DNA of 64,000 nt from Streptomyces sp. 11x1 (GTDB lineage Bacteria > Actinomycetota > Actinomycetes > Streptomycetales > Streptomycetaceae), in the NCBI RefSeq assembly GCF_032598905.1, contig NZ_CP122458.1, forward strand, positions 7,341,001-7,405,000, in the 5' to 3' direction. A model generated the notes under the pieces. That model was not told the origin of the DNA. It worked only from the letters and a program-made list of their open reading frames with translations, and did not search any database. The translations under genes and the position numbers were made by a program. Shown here piece after piece: positions 1 through 8,763 of this stretch (its first letter is position 1; every line of letters begins with the position of its first letter).

Positions 1-1374
1 CGCCTTGTGGACGGCCCCGGCGTCGTACCACTCGCCGGGGAACGGGAAGGTCGGCGCGATGTCCTTGAACAGGTACCGGTTGCGGTAGTTCTGGTCGACG
101 ATCAGCCAGGCCGGGATGTGGGAGGCGGACGAGGTGTCCTTCTCGTACATCGTGTGGACGACATCGCTGTACGGGCCCGCCTCGTTGACGAACCGCGCAC
201 CGGACCCGTTGACCAACAGCCCGCCGGGCAGCGTGCGTTCGGCGAGACAGAACCACGCCTGGCCCGGAGTGTCGACGGCCGGTCCCCACCAGGCGTCGTC
301 CATCAGCGCGACCTCGGCACCGGCGCGCTGACCGGCCCGTATCCCGTCGCCGGTGTTCTCCTTGGCCCCCACCGTCCACTGTGTCCCGACGGGTTGCTCC
401 TGGTACTGCGCCCGCATGGCCGCGTTGTGCTCGAAGCCGCCGGAGCCGACGATGACGCCGCGGCGGGCGCGGACGAGCCCGGGGGAGCCGTTCCTGCTGA
501 CGACCACTCCCTTCACGGCCCCGCTCTCCGTGTACAGGTCGGTCAGCGGGGTGTCGAGCCACACGGGGACGCCGGCGCCGAGCAGCCCGGCCCGCAGCCC
601 GCCCGCCAGCGCCTGCCCCATGGTGAGCGGCTTCTGCCCGAGCAGGGCGGCCTTCGTGCCCCGGGCGAGGCACTCGGTGGCGACGGCCAGCCCCTTCGCG
701 CTCACGGCGGTCAGCGCCAGCCACTTGTAGTCGGCGCTGAACACCACCATTCCGGCGGGGGTGGCCAGATAGGCGGGATTCAGCCGCGCCAGCTCGGCCC
801 CCAGCAGATTGCCGTCGAACTGGTCCGGTTCGATGGACCGCCCGTTCGGCAGCCCGCCCGGCAGCTCGGGGTAGTAGTCGCTGTACCCCTCCATCCAGCG
901 GAACCTCAGCGGGCTGTTCGCCATGACGAACGACAGCATCGCGGGCCCGTGGTCGAGGAACGCCTTCTGCCGGTCGGCGGGCACGTCGTCCCCGACGACG
1001 GCCGCGAGGTACTGCGCCGCCTTGGCCGGGGTGTCCGGCACCCCCGCCGCCTTGATCACGCTGTTGTTCGGCAGCCAGATCCCGGCGCCCGAGCGCGCCG
1101 CCGAGCCGCCGAACGTCGGCGCCTTCTCCACGACGACACAACTCAGCCCCTGCTTCGCCGCCGTGAGCGCGGCGGTCATCCCGGCCGCGCCGGAACCGAC
1201 GACGACCACGTCGTAGGTGCCGAGCAGGGGCGGTGCGGCGGCGACGGCGGTCCCCGCGAGCCCACCGCCCGCGGCGAGCGCGGCCCCCGCGCCCGCGGCC
1301 GTCCCCAGCACCCGCCGCCGACTCGGGCCCGCCTCGGCCCCCGTTCGTCTCTCAGGATCCGCGCTCATGGACAT
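1..1374 (-). CDS. Tat-secreted FAD-dependent dehydrogenase, KstD-like (partial, 3' end outside window)
   Basis: The 458 codons present run off the left edge without a stop, so the C-terminus is missing. The start is ATG at 1374 with GGAG 8 bases upstream; a second in-frame ATG lies at 1368. The N-terminus has a twin-arginine signal (SRRRVLG followed by an Ala/Gly-rich stretch), so export is likely. An FAD dinucleotide fold follows (VVVVGSGAAG near residue 58), then an EKAPTFGGSAARSGAG segment and GIWLPNN, a pattern typical of 3-ketosteroid delta-1-dehydrogenase and fumarate-reductase-like flavoproteins. The family oxidises 3-ketosteroids or reduces fumarate-like acids; the real substrate cannot be read from the sequence. 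An alpha/beta hydrolase is transcribed divergently. Confidence 0.85.
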   Translation of the reverse strand, partial: MSMSADPERRTGAEAGPSRRRVLGTAAGAGAALAAGGGLAGTAVAAAPPLLGTYDVVVVGSGAAGMTAALTAAKQGLSCVVVEKAPTFGGSAARSGAGIWLPNNSVIKAAGVPDTPAKAAQYLAAVVGDDVPADRQKAFLDHGPAMLSFVMANSPLRFRWMEGYSDYYPELPGGLPNGRSIEPDQFDGNLLGAELARLNPAYLATPAGMVVFSADYKWLALTAVSAKGLAVATECLARGTKAALLGQKPLTMGQALAGGLRAGLLGAGVPVWLDTPLTDLYTESGAVKGVVVSRNGSPGLVRARRGVIVGSGGFEHNAAMRAQYQEQPVGTQWTVGAKENTGDGIRAGQRAGAEVALMDDAWWGPAVDTPGQAWFCLAERTLPGGLLVNGSGARFVNEAGPYSDVVHTMYEKDTSSASHIPAWLIVDQNYRNRYLFKDIAPTFPFPGEWYDAGAVHKA

Positions 1375-1656
1375 GCGGGACGCTCCAGCCTCGCGAAGGG
1401 ACGGGTGGCGGTGCTGATCCCCCGGCGGCAACGCTCCCGTAAGCCCCGGGCTGTGTGCGGAGCCTCGAATCTGACGTGAAGGCATGGTGAAGTCAAGACA
1501 CGCGTCGGGCATGGTGCTTGTGGGGTGCGAGCCGCAGGCACGCGTGCCCGTCCCCGGGGGAGAGGAGCGCCGGCGCGGTTCGTTTCGTGGGGTGGGCGGC
1601 CGGGAAATCTTCCGGCAGCGTGTTCTCGGCCCACGGGCCGAGGGAGGGGGAGCGCT

Positions 1657-2568
1657 GTGTATGACCTGGCACGGGCACCGACCCATGTCCGGGCGCCCGA
1701 CGGGCGGTTGCTGAGGGTCGAGACTTCGGGGGATCCGGCCGGGCGGCCCGTCTTCCTGTTCCACGGCATGCCCGGCAGCCGGGTCGGCCCCCGGCCGCGG
1801 CCGATGTTCCTCTACCAGCGGGGCACCCGGCTCATCAGCTACGACCGCCCGGGGTACGGGGGATCCGACCGCAGACCCGGCCGCCGGGTCGTCGACGCCG
1901 TCGAGGACGTGACCGTCGTCGCCGACGCGCTGGGCGTGGACCGCTTCGCCGTGGTGGGCCGCTCCGGCGGCGCCCCGCACGCCCTGGCCTGCGCGGCACT
2001 GCTGCCGCACCGGGTGACGCGGGCTGCGGCGCTGGTGACGTTGGCGCCGCAGGACGCCGCCGGACTCGACTGGTACGCCGGCATGGCCCCCTCCAACGTC
2101 CATGAGTTCCATTCCGCGCACACCGACCCCCAGGGCTTCACCGCCCGGCTGATCCCGCGCTCCGCCGCGATCCGCTCCGATCCCGCGCGGCTGCTGGAGC
2201 AACTGCGCGACGACCTCACCGACGAGGACCGGCTGATCGTCTCCGACAACGGCATCCGGGCGATGCTGCTGCGCAACTACCAGGAAGCGGTGCGGACTTC
2301 ACCCTACGGATGGATCGACGACGCCCTCGCGCTGACCTCCCCCTGGGGGTTCGAGCCCGGCGAGATACGGGTGCCGGTGCTGTTCTGGTACGGCGCGAAG
2401 GACGTCTTCTCCCCGGCCGCCCACTCCTCCTGGCTGGCCGACCGCATCCCCCGCGCCACCGCCGTCCTCGAACCCGCCGCCGCCCATTTCGCCTCGCTCC
2501 GCGCCCTGCCGGAGGTCCTCAGCTGGCTCCAGCGGGGCATGCTGCTGTCCCTGGCCCCGCCGGTCTGA
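1657..2568 (+). CDS. alpha/beta hydrolase
   Basis: 303 residues. The GTG start at 1657 is chosen because a purine-rich AGGGAGGGGG lies just upstream; a longer open frame starting at 1525 is Arg/Gly-rich non-homologous sequence. Fold landmarks are all visible: oxyanion HGMPGS near residue 33, the nucleophile elbow GRSGGA, an acid position around GAKDVF, and the catalytic histidine in AAAHFASL near the C-terminus. It resembles the broad proline iminopeptidase / haloalkane dehalogenase-like hydrolases; the substrate is unknown. It converges on fxsT with only 28 bases between the stop codons, and a hairpin sits there. Confidence 0.88.
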   Translation: MYDLARAPTHVRAPDGRLLRVETSGDPAGRPVFLFHGMPGSRVGPRPRPMFLYQRGTRLISYDRPGYGGSDRRPGRRVVDAVEDVTVVADALGVDRFAVVGRSGGAPHALACAALLPHRVTRAAALVTLAPQDAAGLDWYAGMAPSNVHEFHSAHTDPQGFTARLIPRSAAIRSDPARLLEQLRDDLTDEDRLIVSDNGIRAMLLRNYQEAVRTSPYGWIDDALALTSPWGFEPGEIRVPVLFWYGAKDVFSPAAHSSWLADRIPRATAVLEPAAAHFASLRALPEVLSWLQRGMLLSLAPPV

Positions 2569-2577
2569 CCTGCGCGC

Positions 2578-2595
2578 GGCCCCGTGCACGGGGCC
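2578..2595. terminator. bidirectional hairpin between convergent genes
   Basis: An 18-base perfect palindrome (GGCCCC, GTGCAC, GGGGCC) lies between the hydrolase stop (2568) and the fxsT stop (2597). It has no T-tract, as is usual for high-GC actinobacterial terminators. Its position suggests it serves both genes. Confidence 0.55.
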
Positions 2596-2596
2596 G

Positions 2597-5500
2597 TCAC
2601 ACCGCCAGTGGTTCCAGGTCGCGGTAGACCCGCCGGCCCTGTGCCACCAACTGGGTGACACCGCTGCCTTCGCCCAACTGCCTCCTGAGCTTGGCCAGTT
2701 CGGCTAAGACCTGCTCGCGCAGCCGGTCCGCCTCCGTCACCCGACCCAGCGCGCGCAGCGTCAGCGTGGAGTTGGCGACCACGGCCAGGGCCTCCGGATG
2801 GTGTTCACCGAGCACCTCCGACAAGGCCTCACGGGAGGGCTCCTCCAGCACCCACGCCTCCTCCGCGCGGCCCTGCTCGGCCAGCACGTTGGCGTAGTTG
2901 GTGCGGCAGAAGAGCGTGTGGGGATGGTGGTCGCCCAGCACCTCGACCATGCGGAGCATCACCCGCAGGAACACCTTCTCCGCCTCCTCCGCGTCGCCGC
3001 AGCCCCAGTGGTAGACACCCAGGTTGTTCAGCGCGGCCTGGGTGTACGGATGCTCCTCACCCGGCACCTTGCGGTACTCGGCCAGCGCCTCCAGCGCGAT
3101 CCGGCGCGCCTCCTCCCGCTTGTCGGCGGCGTACAGGTCGGCCGCCAGATTCAGGTCGCAGGCGAGTGAGTCGGGGGTGTGCGCGTCGTACTGCGCGTGG
3201 TACTGGTCCCGGGTCGCCTGCGTCAGACGGTGCGCGTCCTTGAACACGCCCGCCCGCCTCAGCGACACGGCCAGCGACTTCGCGCAGCTGAGCGTGCCGG
3301 GGAAGTCCTTGCCGAGCACCCGCTTGTGCGCCTCGTACGCCCCCGACAGCAGGGTGACCGACTCGGTGTAGTGGCCCACCTCGCGCAGGTCCCGGCCGAG
3401 ACTGGAGGCCGACGACAGGGTGTAGGGGTGGTCGGGGCCGAGCACGTCCTTGCGGCGGAAGTAGGTGTCCTGGTCGATGTCCCGGGCGTCGTCGTAGCGC
3501 CCGACCATGCGCAGGGCCAGCGCCAGGTTGTTCGCCGCGCTCAGTGTCCGGGGGTGCGAGGGGTAGAAGGTACGGCTGAAGCCCTCCCGTGCCTCGCGGG
3601 CCAGCTTCTCCGCCTTGCTGTACTCGCCCAGGGCCGCGTAGTCGCTGGCGAGGGACGACGTGGTGATGTACGTGTGCGCGTCCGAGGGCCCCAGCACCCG
3701 GCGCTGACGGTCCAGCAGATCCCGGTCGATCTCCTCGGCCTCGACATAACGCCCCTGCGAGCGGAGCACGTTGGCGAGCTGGCAGCGCAGATACAGGTAC
3801 TGCCGGTGGTTCTCGCCCAGTTCAGGCTTCCAATGTGTCAGCAGATCGTCGGCGAGCCGCTGGGCACCGGGGAAGTCCCCGCGCTTCCACATGTACCGGA
3901 CGCGGTCGATGAGGAGCCGACGGGGCTCCGCCTCCACGCAGTTACGGATGTCCGAGGCGCGCAGATGAGGCCAGATCGCCTCGAACCGCGGCCAGTCCTC
4001 GGGATTGTCCGTGGGTTCGTCGTCGTCGGGCCGGGCGCCCGCGAGCACGGTGTGGACGACGTGCCGGGCGTGCCGCTGCTCGTCCTCGGAGAGCTGGGAG
4101 CGGATGACCGCCTGCACCAGCCGGTGGATCTGCACGGTGTTGTTGACCTGGTCGACCTTGGCGAGGGCGAGCCGGGCGATCTCGCTGATGGCCCGGCCCA
4201 CCATCAGGGTCTCCTGGAAGGCAGGGTCCACCTTGCGCAGTTCGTCCCGCATCTCCTTGCCGTTGAGCAAACGGGTGGATATCGGCTCGGGTGCCATGAA
4301 CGCGCACAGCTGCAGCAGCCGCACCGAGGCAGGAGAACGTTCCTTCAGCCGGGCGATGGAGATGTTCCAGGTCGCGGCCACCGTAGTGGGGTAGTCGGGG
4401 GGCTGGTTGAGGTCGAGCACATGGGTGGTCTGTTCGGCGAGCTCGCCGAGGTACTCCTCGACCGGAGTGGCCGTCTCGGCGAGCCAGGCCGCCGCCTGTT
4501 CCACGGCGAGCGGGAGATCGCCCACGGCCTCCGCCACCCGGTCGGCCTCCTCGGGGCTGAGGCCGGGGGCCCGCAGGGAGAGGTGCTCCACACTCTCCTG
4601 GCGGAGGAACACGTCGACGGGCAGTGACGCGCCCTGCTGCGCCCAGGCCTGGTTCCGGGAGGTGACGAGGATGTGCCCGCCGCCGCCCGTGGGGAAGAAG
4701 CGGGTGAGCTCCTCGGGGGTGTCCGCGTTGTCGAAGACCAGCAGCCAGCGCTGGGTGGGCACCCCCCGGCCCAGCATGCGTACGGCCTCCTGGCAGGCCA
4801 GCGCCATGTCCTCGCCACCGGGGGCGCCGATCCGGGAACCGAGTTCGGCGAGCGAGGCCACCACGTTGTCGATGTGCTCGGCGGAGACCCACCACACCAG
4901 GTCGTAATCGGCCATGAAGCGGTGCACGTACTCCAGCGCCACCTGGGTCTTGCCGACACCGCCGAGCCCGAAGAGAGCCTGGGGACGCGGCAGTACGACG
5001 GAGATGCCGCCGCGGAGCTGTTCACGGAGCTGGTCGAGGATCACGCTCCGGCCGGTGAAGGTGGTGTTGCGCTGGGGCGCGTCCCAGATGTCGGGTGCCC
5101 GGCCCGGGAACCTCGGGTCCGCCCCGGCGGGGGCCCCGGGCTCGGCCCGCAGCCGCAGGATCTCGTGGAGTCCGTCGGCGCCGTCCGCCTCGCCGAGCCG
5201 GTGCAGGTCCACCACCTCGGTGTAGGCGCCGGTCGGCCGGACCTCCTCGACGCGGGCCAGGGCCGGCAGGGTGGTCGTGGCGTTCGGCGCGGCAGTGGTG
5301 AGGGCCTGACGGACTCTGCCCGCGTGCCGGGACTTGTCGAAGGCGTGCGACAGCAGCAGCAGGACGCGGGTGTCCGGGGCCGGGGGCTCCGGAGGGCCGA
5401 GGGCCACGTCGTGCAGAGTGACGCGGCATCCGGACCGCTTGAGCACGCCCTCCACCCACTCGGCCCACATACGGTTCTCCGCCGCGTGGACCACCAGGAC

Positions 5501-6535
5501 CTCCACGGCCTGCGTCTGCGGCAACTGCCGGGTGAACGCCTCCAGGCAGCGCAGCCGCGCCTGTTCCGGTACGGGCGGCAGTGTGGTGACCTCGTCGTCG
5601 GAGAGCACCGAGGTCAGCCGTTCGAAGGCGGACAGCAGCGAGTTCGCGTTGCCGCTCTTGTCGCCGACGGTCGCGAGGGTCTCCTCGTAGGCGTAGTAAG
5701 GGCGGTAGGGGATCTCGACCTTGCCCCAGTACGCGTTCAGTTCCTCGGGTGCCAGATCCTGACGGTCGGCCCCTTTGGGTAGTCCCTCGAACTTCAGCCG
5801 GGCCAGGGCCCGTCCCGCGTCGGCCTTCTCCTTCTCGGCCTCGTCGACCCGCATCGGGACGGGCAGCACCCGGATCCACCGCTTGCGGTACCCCTTCTCG
5901 GCGCTGTGCGCCACGGCGGCCGCGCCGTCCAGCGCCTGGCCGCTGAGGGTGAAGCAGTCGACCAGCACGTCGGGCATCTGGATGGTGCAGATGTCCGCGT
6001 TGTCGGACAGCCCCGTCCGGCTGTCGATGAGGACGTAGTCGTAGGACGCCTTCATGTCCTCGCGGAGCGTGTCCAGGAACAGGCCCCCGCCCAGCCGCTC
6101 GTAGAAGTTGTCCCATTCGAAGGACGACACGGTCGCCGAGTACTCGCGGTTCTGCCGCCCGGCCGACAGGAAGTCGAGCGAACCGCCTTTCGGGAAAGCC
6201 AGGTTGAGGCGCTCGGGCGCGAGCGAGATGGCGTGGTCCTCGACACGGGCGTACTCCCGGTGCCAGGGCCCGGACCGGGGCGCGCCGGTGGTCGCGGCCC
6301 AGCAGTACTCGGTGATGATGTCGATCACGCCCGAGGTGGCGGCGAGCACGTTGGGGTCCAGGAACGGCTCGAAGAAGCGGTGCAGACCCGGGGCCTCCAG
6401 GTCCCAGTCGACCGTCAGGACCCGTTTGCCGTTCGCGGCGAGGATCCACGCCGTGTTGGCCAGGGCCATCGTGCGGCCCGTACCACCTTTGTACGAATAG
6501 AAGGTGATGATCCGTCCACGCTCCCCGGCCGTCAT
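2597..6535 (-). CDS. fxsT: FxSxx-COOH system protein FxsT: ParA-like ATPase, NB-ARC and TPR
   Basis: 1,312 residues. The ATG at 6535 overlaps the fxsC stop (ATGA), which implies translational coupling. Domains in order: a ParA/MinD-type ATPase with deviant Walker A (YKGGTGRT, residues 15-22) and DSRTGLSDN; a TIR/effector-like segment around 345-460; an FTGR motif near 495; an NB-ARC P-loop GLGGVGKT near 523 with LLVFDNAD as Walker B; then TPR repeats of about 42 residues (HPRTLSAANNLALALR type) from about 870 to the end. This is the architecture of FxsT, the large STAND-like partner in FxSxx-COOH loci. Its biochemical role is not established; the build resembles signal-sensing immune ATPases. 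A longer open frame in this register up to 7738 overlaps fxsC and is a shadow. Confidence 0.9.
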   Translation of the reverse strand: MTAGERGRIITFYSYKGGTGRTMALANTAWILAANGKRVLTVDWDLEAPGLHRFFEPFLDPNVLAATSGVIDIITEYCWAATTGAPRSGPWHREYARVEDHAISLAPERLNLAFPKGGSLDFLSAGRQNREYSATVSSFEWDNFYERLGGGLFLDTLREDMKASYDYVLIDSRTGLSDNADICTIQMPDVLVDCFTLSGQALDGAAAVAHSAEKGYRKRWIRVLPVPMRVDEAEKEKADAGRALARLKFEGLPKGADRQDLAPEELNAYWGKVEIPYRPYYAYEETLATVGDKSGNANSLLSAFERLTSVLSDDEVTTLPPVPEQARLRCLEAFTRQLPQTQAVEVLVVHAAENRMWAEWVEGVLKRSGCRVTLHDVALGPPEPPAPDTRVLLLLSHAFDKSRHAGRVRQALTTAAPNATTTLPALARVEEVRPTGAYTEVVDLHRLGEADGADGLHEILRLRAEPGAPAGADPRFPGRAPDIWDAPQRNTTFTGRSVILDQLREQLRGGISVVLPRPQALFGLGGVGKTQVALEYVHRFMADYDLVWWVSAEHIDNVVASLAELGSRIGAPGGEDMALACQEAVRMLGRGVPTQRWLLVFDNADTPEELTRFFPTGGGGHILVTSRNQAWAQQGASLPVDVFLRQESVEHLSLRAPGLSPEEADRVAEAVGDLPLAVEQAAAWLAETATPVEEYLGELAEQTTHVLDLNQPPDYPTTVAATWNISIARLKERSPASVRLLQLCAFMAPEPISTRLLNGKEMRDELRKVDPAFQETLMVGRAISEIARLALAKVDQVNNTVQIHRLVQAVIRSQLSEDEQRHARHVVHTVLAGARPDDDEPTDNPEDWPRFEAIWPHLRASDIRNCVEAEPRRLLIDRVRYMWKRGDFPGAQRLADDLLTHWKPELGENHRQYLYLRCQLANVLRSQGRYVEAEEIDRDLLDRQRRVLGPSDAHTYITTSSLASDYAALGEYSKAEKLAREAREGFSRTFYPSHPRTLSAANNLALALRMVGRYDDARDIDQDTYFRRKDVLGPDHPYTLSSASSLGRDLREVGHYTESVTLLSGAYEAHKRVLGKDFPGTLSCAKSLAVSLRRAGVFKDAHRLTQATRDQYHAQYDAHTPDSLACDLNLAADLYAADKREEARRIALEALAEYRKVPGEEHPYTQAALNNLGVYHWGCGDAEEAEKVFLRVMLRMVEVLGDHHPHTLFCRTNYANVLAEQGRAEEAWVLEEPSREALSEVLGEHHPEALAVVANSTLTLRALGRVTEADRLREQVLAELAKLRRQLGEGSGVTQLVAQGRRVYRDLEPLAV

Positions 6536-7869
6536 GCTTCTCCTCCGTGATCGGAACCCGCGGCGGGCTGCTGCGGGTAGGTGGGGCCCATGAGACGGGG
6601 TTGTGGCAACTGTGGGCCCTCGGGCGGATGCGCCTGCGCGTGCCTGAGGTACTGCCGGGTCGTGTGCGCCGCCAGAGCCGGCAGCACGTCGGCGAACACC
6701 TGGAGCGAGGGCACGCCGTTGGCCGCGATCCGGCAGTCGGTCCGGCGCCCCCGCTCCAGGATCAGGGGGAGGGTGCGTTCCAGCTTCGCCTTGACCTGTC
6801 GTCCTTCCGCGCCGTGACACTCCTCGTCGTTGTGGTTCCAGGGGACGATCGCGCCGACCCAGGGGCGGGCGTTGGCGTCGAACGCCTTGAGCCTGCGCCG
6901 CCGGTCCTCGTCGAGGACCGCCCAGCAGTCGACCAGCAGGATCGCCGGGTGGCCGGGCTCGGGCTCCTCGGCCCCGGGGTGTTCGTCGGATCCGCCGGCC
7001 GCCGGCTCGTCGGTGGTCGGATCCTCGTTGTCGAAGTCGGACACGGTGATCCGGTAGTCCAGCGACCGGATCAGTTCCTCCGCCAGTGTGGCGATGGGCC
7101 GGGGAGTCTCGTCGCCGTAGGGGTTCCACTGCAGGGAACTCTCGCCGTAGCGGCCGTTCTTCCGGGACTCCGGGACCAGATGGCGGGCGGGTGCCGCCAC
7201 GGTCAGATGGATACGGCGGGGCCCGTCGCCCGGCGGAGCGAAGGCGCTCGGCGTGGACTCGAAGGGTCTCGGGGTGCTCGACGGCAGCGGCGACTCCTCG
7301 GCGACCTGCACGATGCGCTGGGCGAGCGTGAACACCGTCTCGTCGTACTCGTCCCGCAGCCGCTTGAGTTTGATCAACCCGTAGATCCCGTGGTCCAGAT
7401 AGCGCTCCCCGAACACGTTCCGCTCCACCTGGAGGTGGCGCACGGACTCGGGCAGCCGGTCCATGCCGACGCGACTCCACAGCACCGGCACGATCGCCGG
7501 GATGTCGCCGGCCCCGGCGTCCCTGGCCTGACGTATGCGGTCGCTGAAGGCGAACCACTCCCGGCCGCAGGCCTCGCTGCTGAAGTACCGCGGGGAGTAC
7601 AGCGGTACGAACACCCGGCAGTGCGCCAGGTTGTCGCTGAGCCGGACGGGCCAGCCCTCTCCCGAGCGCATCTCCCGGTCCATGAAGCCCGGGGGCGTGC
7701 CCGCCGGCAGATCGGTGATGGCCAGGATGTCGGCGCACAGGTCCTTGTAGAGCGTGTACACCCAGTGGTCCGGGTCCCCGCTGTCGGGGCCGGACGGAGT
7801 GTGGGCATAGCTCAGAAAGAAGTAGGGCCGGTTGTCCGGTGTGCCTCGCCCTCGTACATGTCTGTTCAC
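6532..7869 (-). CDS. fxsC: TIR-like protein FxsC
   Basis: 445 residues, GTG start at 7869 with a G-rich but not ideal ribosome site. The N-terminal 190 residues form a TIR-like domain beginning PYFFLSYAHTP and including the SPRYFSSEACGREWFAF segment, as in bacterial TIR proteins that process NAD or bind partners. The C-terminal half (about 230-420) is the FxsC-specific domain with an LLVDCWAVLDEDRRRRLKAF strand-helix unit. It overlaps fxsT by four bases. In known FxSxx-COOH loci this gene always accompanies the maturase; whether the TIR domain is an active NADase cannot be judged here. Confidence 0.88.
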   Translation of the reverse strand: MNRHVRGRGTPDNRPYFFLSYAHTPSGPDSGDPDHWVYTLYKDLCADILAITDLPAGTPPGFMDREMRSGEGWPVRLSDNLAHCRVFVPLYSPRYFSSEACGREWFAFSDRIRQARDAGAGDIPAIVPVLWSRVGMDRLPESVRHLQVERNVFGERYLDHGIYGLIKLKRLRDEYDETVFTLAQRIVQVAEESPLPSSTPRPFESTPSAFAPPGDGPRRIHLTVAAPARHLVPESRKNGRYGESSLQWNPYGDETPRPIATLAEELIRSLDYRITVSDFDNEDPTTDEPAAGGSDEHPGAEEPEPGHPAILLVDCWAVLDEDRRRRLKAFDANARPWVGAIVPWNHNDEECHGAEGRQVKAKLERTLPLILERGRRTDCRIAANGVPSLQVFADVLPALAAHTTRQYLRHAQAHPPEGPQLPQPRLMGPTYPQQPAAGSDHGGEA

Positions 7870-7980
7870 GCGCCCCCCGCCTGTCGATGCCCTCTGTTCC
7901 CCCGCCGGAGAGTCATCTGGCCGGAACCAACAATGTGCCCGACCACCCCCGTGACCGCATGGCTTGTTTCACGTCATTTG

Positions 7981-8763
7981 TCAGCGATATCCGGACATGA
8001 GCAGAGCTGCGGTGTCGACAGCGGCCCGCATGTCGAGGACGAGGACGGGCTTCCCCGCCCATTCCCGCACCCTGAACAGCTCACGCGGCAGCTGCGTCCC
8101 GATCTCCCCGAAGTCCCCGTCGAACAGGGCGAGATCCTCGTACTCGAACCAGTTGCCCTTCTCCTCCAGCACACAGCGGTACGTCCGCGTCGACGGGGGC
8201 GGGCTGGTCCGGTACTCGGCGAGGTGGAACGCGGTGCACACCTCGAACCCCACGCGCAGCAGGAGGATCTGGGCGTCGGCCGCGTAGAGCGTGGCCATCG
8301 GGGACCGTTCGCCGAGATGGCAGGTCGGATCGTGGTCGGCGAGGAGTTCCGCCGCGCGCGGGCCGAGGGCGGCGAAGGAGGTCTGGGGGTGGGCGCTGCG
8401 CACGGCCCCCGCTGTGCTCCGCACGCACTCGGCGAGTGCGCCCATGGACGGACAGGGCGTGGCGTCCTTCTCGAACGGCAGCATCCCCGCCCGGAACTCG
8501 GCCTTCTCCCGCTCGGACATGCCCTCCGTGAACGCCTGGTACTCGCGGGAGGTGTCGGAGTTCTCCGGGGTGAAGGCGGGGACGACCAGTGTGCCGTCGG
8601 GGCCCAGGGCGCTCAGCAGCGCGTCGCGTACGGCGACGGGGGCGAGGCCGGTGCCGCTCAGTGAGGAGTGCACCATCAGGACGCCTCCGGGGCGGACGCC
8701 CCACTCGGCCAGGTCGTCGCGGAGACGGGCCGCCAGGCCCTGCGGTCGAGTGGCGTCAGCCAT
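7981..8763 (-). CDS. AAC(3)-family N-acetyltransferase inside the fxs operon
   Basis: 260 residues with the full aminoglycoside 3-N-acetyltransferase (antibiotic_NAT) pattern: VHSSLSGTG near the N-terminus, ENSDTSREY, HPQTSFAALGPRAAELLADH, LGERSPMATLYAADAQILLL and an AEYRTSPPPSTRTY segment. The fold transfers acetyl from acetyl-CoA to an amine. The start at 8763 overlaps the fxsB stop by eight bases, so it is part of the fxs transcript. Members at this locus may act on a peptide or other amine rather than on an antibiotic; this is inference from position. A 111-base gap separates it from fxsC. Confidence 0.88.
   Translation of the reverse strand: MADATRPQGLAARLRDDLAEWGVRPGGVLMVHSSLSGTGLAPVAVRDALLSALGPDGTLVVPAFTPENSDTSREYQAFTEGMSEREKAEFRAGMLPFEKDATPCPSMGALAECVRSTAGAVRSAHPQTSFAALGPRAAELLADHDPTCHLGERSPMATLYAADAQILLLRVGFEVCTAFHLAEYRTSPPPSTRTYRCVLEEKGNWFEYEDLALFDGDFGEIGTQLPRELFRVREWAGKPVLVLDMRAAVDTAALLMSGYR

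Noticed and set aside
2597..7738. Single 1,713-residue protein reading through fxsT into the fxsC region
   Set aside because: Upstream of 6535 the frame is Arg/Pro/Gly-rich without homology and overlaps the well-supported fxsC frame; ATG 6535 overlaps the fxsC stop as ATGA.
6547..8664. Long plus-strand open frame of 705 codons
   Set aside because: It is antisense to fxsC and the acetyltransferase gene, and its composition is a typical high-GC shadow.
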